Positions 37,630 through 40,256 of a stretch of DNA of 40,256 bases are shown here, piece after piece. The position numbers and the translations under genes were made by a program. Numbering within the stretch: position 1 is the first letter of the stretch; the number at the start of each line of letters is the position of its first letter. A model generated the notes under the pieces. The model searched no databases, was not told the origin of the DNA, and saw only the letters and a program-made list of their open reading frames with translations. This DNA comes from Hyphomicrobiales bacterium (GTDB taxonomy: Bacteria > Pseudomonadota > Alphaproteobacteria > Rhizobiales > Rhizobiaceae), in assembly GCA_012842935.1 (NCBI GenBank), contig DUSC01000211.1, positions 1-40,256 on the forward strand, in the 5' to 3' direction.

Positions 37630-38312
37630 GACGACTTCCCCTTCTTTGTCTTCAGTGGCTTGGGTAGGCTCTTGAGCCGGGCGTTCCGGCGAACGGCCAT
37701 GCTCGTCCCGGCTGTCCCGGCGGACGGCCCGTCGCCGAAGACGTCCATCGTGCAGGTATGCAGGATGGTCGCCGGTCGATCGGTGTGGTTCCACGTGGAG
37801 TGGACGCGCGTCGACGGGAAATGCAGGGAATCGCCCGCCTCGAGCACGATCTCCTCGCCGTCGACTTCCACGGTGATGGCGCCGTCGAGGATGAAGAAGA
37901 TCTCCTCTCCCTCATGCGAGATCGGCTCGGAGCGATGCCCGGGCGGCTCGTGGATGAGCACGCTGCGCAGCACGTTGCCGGGGAAGGTCGTCGACAGGCG
38001 CTCGTAGGTGAGAGAGGCGCCGCCGATCGCGTAATGCGGGCGTTCGGCGTGGCGTGTCATCGGTGCCGTCACCTTGGGCTGCTCCAGGAAATCGCCGACA
38101 TTCGCGCCGAGCACGCGCGCCACGGCGACCAGGGACGACAATGATGGCGTGGTGATGCCGCGCTCGATCTGCGAGATGAAACCGACGGAGAGGCCTGCCC
38201 GGTCGGCGACTTCCTGGAGCGTCAGCCCGAGGTCGCGGCGGCGCTGGCGAAGACGGTCGCCGAGGGGCTCGTAGCCGCCGGGCTGAACCGCCTGCTGCGC
38301 CGCGCTGTCCAC
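37626..38312 (-). CDS. XRE-family HTH transcriptional regulator with C-terminal cupin domain
   Basis: LGDRLRQRRRDLGLTLQEVADRAGLSVGFISQIERGITTPSLSSLVAVARVLG; cupin EPISHEGEEIFFILDGAITVEVDGEEIVLEAGDSLHFPSTRVHSTWN; GTG at 38312 is 5 nt from GGAGG (track uses GTG at 38318). Confidence 0.92.
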   Translation of the reverse strand: MDSAAQQAVQPGGYEPLGDRLRQRRRDLGLTLQEVADRAGLSVGFISQIERGITTPSLSSLVAVARVLGANVGDFLEQPKVTAPMTRHAERPHYAIGGASLTYERLSTTFPGNVLRSVLIHEPPGHRSEPISHEGEEIFFILDGAITVEVDGEEIVLEAGDSLHFPSTRVHSTWNHTDRPATILHTCTMDVFGDGPSAGTAGTSMAVRRNARLKSLPKPLKTKKGKSS

Positions 38313-38323
38313 TGGCACCTCCG

Positions 38324-38340
38324 TTTTAGTATTGGTAAAA
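38324..38340 (-). promoter_or_regulatory. Operator-like site 1 upstream of XRE-cupin gene
   Basis: TTTTAGTATTGGTAAAA on + strand; TTTTA-N7-TAAAA dyad; overlaps the putative -10/start region of the leftward promoter. Confidence 0.6.
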
Positions 38341-38341
38341 A

Positions 38342-38370
38342 AATCTTGCCCATCGGCGCCGCCGAGTCAA
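38342..38370 (-). promoter_or_regulatory. Candidate promoter between the two operator-like sites
   Basis: On - strand TTGACT (38370-38365), 17-bp spacer, AAGATT (38347-38342); -10 match is weak. Confidence 0.4.
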
Positions 38371-38376
38371 TCGCTT

Positions 38377-38393
38377 TTTTACAAATACTAAAA
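38377..38393 (-). promoter_or_regulatory. Operator-like site 2 upstream of XRE-cupin gene
   Basis: TTTTACAAATACTAAAA, reverse complement TTTTAGTATTTGTAAAA; 16 of 17 bases identical to site 1 in inverted orientation. Confidence 0.6.
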
Positions 38394-38423
38394 ATCCAGC
38401 AGAAACGGCGGCTTACGTCTGGT

Positions 38424-38450
38424 CGGCGCCGCGGCGAGGTCGCGGCGCCG
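38424..38450 (-). terminator. Stem-loop downstream of the BKACE gene (terminator-like, no U-tract)
   Basis: CGGCGCCGCG-gcgaggt-CGCGGCGCCG, perfect 10-bp stem directly after the BKACE stop. Confidence 0.4.
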
Positions 38451-38461
38451 GAACGGACGGA

Positions 38462-39394
38462 TCAGAAGTTGACCTGATCGCCGCCCTTGAGGCTGAGGAT
38501 TTCGCGTGCTTCAGCCGGCGTCGCGATCTCGAGGCCGAGGCCCTCGACCATGCGCCGGGCCATCGTGACCTGTTCCGCGTTGCTGGCCGCCAGGCGCCCC
38601 TTGCCAGCCCATATCGAATCCTCGAGACCGACGCGGAGATTTCCGCCCATCAGCACCGACTGCATGGCGATCGGCATCTGGTTGCGGCCGGCGCCAAGAA
38701 CGGACCAGCGATAGGCGTCGCCGAACAGGCGGTCGGCGGTACGCTTCATGTGCATGACGTCTTCCGGGTGGGGACCGATGCCGCCAAGAATCCCGAACAC
38801 GCTCTGGATGAAGAAGGGCGGCTTGATGAGGCCCCGATCGACGAAATGGGCGCAGGTGTAGAGGTGGCCGATGTCATAGCACTCGATTTCGAAGCGCGTG
38901 CCGTTGTCGGCGCAGCGCGTCAGGATCGTCTCGATGTCGGCGAAGGTGTTGCGGAAGATGCGGCCGCGCGACCCTTCGAGGTAGGGGCGCTCCCAGTCGT
39001 GCTTGAAATCCTTGAAACGCTCTAGCATCGGGTAGAGGCCGAAGTTCATCGAGCCCATGTTGAGCGAGGCGACCTCCGGCTTGAAGTGCAGCGCCGGCGC
39101 CAGGCGTTCCTCGATGCTCATCGTCGCGGCACCGCCGGTGGTGATGTTGACGACGCAGTCGACGCGCTGCTTGATCACGCCGAGGAACGGCCGGAACGCC
39201 TCCAGCGATTGATCGGGCTCGCCGGTGTCCGGCTTGCGGGCGTGGAGATGGACGATCGCGGCGCCCGCTTCTGCCGCGCCGATCGCCGCCTCGGCGATCT
39301 CGGCGGCGGTCACCGGCAGGTGCGGTGACATCGACGGCGTATGAATCGAGCCGGTCACGGCACAGGTGATGATGACTTTCCGCGATGCTGCCAC
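38462..39394 (-). CDS. 3-keto-5-aminohexanoate cleavage enzyme family (BKACE/DUF849)
   Basis: KVIITCAVTGSIHTPSMSPHLPVTAAEIAEAAIGAAEAGAAIVHLHARKPDTGEPDQSLEAF; SLNMGSMNFGLYPML; RVGLEDSIWAGKGRLAASNAEQV. Confidence 0.93.
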   Translation of the reverse strand: MAASRKVIITCAVTGSIHTPSMSPHLPVTAAEIAEAAIGAAEAGAAIVHLHARKPDTGEPDQSLEAFRPFLGVIKQRVDCVVNITTGGAATMSIEERLAPALHFKPEVASLNMGSMNFGLYPMLERFKDFKHDWERPYLEGSRGRIFRNTFADIETILTRCADNGTRFEIECYDIGHLYTCAHFVDRGLIKPPFFIQSVFGILGGIGPHPEDVMHMKRTADRLFGDAYRWSVLGAGRNQMPIAMQSVLMGGNLRVGLEDSIWAGKGRLAASNAEQVTMARRMVEGLGLEIATPAEAREILSLKGGDQVNF

Positions 39395-39520
39395 GCTTTC
39401 CTCCGCTTGATAGAGACGGCTTACCGCCGACGGGCAGACAATGCGTCGGAAGCGGTGCCGTCTTCAAGCCCGAGGACTGTGCCAGCCCGACACGGAGACT
39501 GGCCTTGACCGGGCGCGGGA

Positions 39521-39700
39521 TCAGCTCCGCTTCGCCGGCCGCTGCGCCTCCGGCTTGTCGTTCTCGTCGTCGAGCAGGACGCGCACGGCCGCACCGTCGA
39601 GGTCGTCGTACTGGCCGCTGCGCAAGGCCCAGAGGAAGGCGCCGAGGCCGAGCGCGCCGAGGAAGAGCGCGATCGGGATCAGGAAGACGAGCGTCGTCAC
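39521..39700 (-). CDS. ccoS: Cbb3-type cytochrome oxidase assembly protein CcoS
   Basis: GTG start at 39700, not in the supplied ORF track; translation (V)TTLVFLIPIALFLGALGLGAFLWALRSGQYDDLDGAAVRVLLDDENDKPEAQRPAKRS*; typical CcoS TM plus LRSGQYDDLDGAAxRxLLDD. Confidence 0.92.
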   Translation of the reverse strand: MTTLVFLIPIALFLGALGLGAFLWALRSGQYDDLDGAAVRVLLDDENDKPEAQRPAKRS

Positions 39701-40256
39701 CGCATCGCTCCGGCGACACGGTCCGTGCCGACGCCTGCGGCGGTCCGGCGGGCCGCCTCGCCGCCGCCGTTGAGGCGCATGGCATTGGCGATGACGAGCA
39801 CCGAGGACATCGACATGGCGATCGCTGCGATCAGCGGCGTGACGAAACCGAGGATCGCGATCGGTACGGCGATGATGTTGTAGACGATGGCGAGCGCCAG
39901 ATTCTGCCGGATCAGCCCACCCGCGGATCGCGAAACGGTCAAGGCCAGCGGCACGGCCGACAGGCTTTCGCGCAGGAAGACGAAGTCGGCGGCGTTGCGG
40001 CCGACGTCGGCGGCCGTGGCCGGTGCGATCGAGACATGGGCGGCGGCGAGCGCGGGAGCGTCGTTGAGACCGTCCCCGACCATCAGCACCCTGCGGCCGG
40101 CTTGGGCCATGGCCTCGATCCGCTCGGTCTTGCCGCCGGGCAGGAGTCCGGCCTCGAAATGCGGGATGCCGAGCTTGCGCGCCACCGCCTCGGCGGCGTC
40201 GGCGCGGTCGCCGGTCAGCATCGCCACATCGAGGCCGAGCGAATGGAGTGCGGCAA
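39697..40256 (-). CDS. ccoI: Heavy-metal translocating P-type ATPase, CcoI-like, C-terminal part only (5' end outside window)
   Basis: AMLTGDRADAAEAVARKLGI, KTERIEAMAQAGRRVLMVGDGLNDAPALAAAHVSIAPA, AIAMSMSSVLVIANAMRL; overlaps ccoS start (GTGA). Confidence 0.85.
   Translation of the reverse strand, partial: AALHSLGLDVAMLTGDRADAAEAVARKLGIPHFEAGLLPGGKTERIEAMAQAGRRVLMVGDGLNDAPALAAAHVSIAPATAADVGRNAADFVFLRESLSAVPLALTVSRSAGGLIRQNLALAIVYNIIAVPIAILGFVTPLIAAIAMSMSSVLVIANAMRLNGGGEAARRTAAGVGTDRVAGAMR

Noticed and set aside
1-40256. CRISPR arrays, tRNA/rRNA genes, transposases or integrases
   Set aside because: None recognised; no regularly spaced repeats and no transposase/integrase-like translations in the ORF track.

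Overview
A 40.3 kb, GC-rich, densely packed chromosomal window from what looks like an alphaproteobacterium (probably Hyphomicrobiales/Rhizobiales; inferred from gene content only). No RNA genes, CRISPR arrays or complete mobile elements were recognised. Blocks, left to right: (1) a rightward betaine/quaternary-amine-type cluster: ABC ATPase (partial), fused double permease, choline-kinase-like phosphotransferase, two tandem DMGDH/sarcosine-dehydrogenase-like FAD-GcvT oxidoreductases, and a second phosphotransferase, followed by a CAP-domain lipoprotein; (2) a leftward BMP-family (nucleoside-type) ABC importer with a cytosine-deaminase-like amidohydrolase, whose intergenic regions carry mosaic palindromic repeats; (3) the most interesting locus, 16.4-22.8 kb: a small membrane protein resembling DUF5706/PycTM (Pycsar effector family), divergent from a translationally coupled pair made of a 1230-aa FecR-TPR-outer-membrane beta-barrel protein and a CHASE2-class III nucleotide cyclase. 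The pair resembles the NsrA-CyaK plant-signal receptor/adenylate cyclase pair of Sinorhizobium meliloti, so the locus could be an outer-membrane sensor, cyclase and cyclic-nucleotide-gated membrane effector module; (4) a TadG-like pilus-assembly pseudogene (in-frame TAG plus a frameshift); (5) a leftward ~14 kb operon led by an XRE-cupin regulator with paired operator-like palindromes: Dpp-type peptide importer, free-standing GAF protein, HyuA, two HyuB paralogs, Asp/Glu (hydantoin) racemase and M24 peptidase; (6) a BKACE-family protein, ccoS (GTG start, absent from the ORF track) and the 3' part of a ccoI-like P-type ATPase. All assignments come from reading translations by eye; no searches were run.
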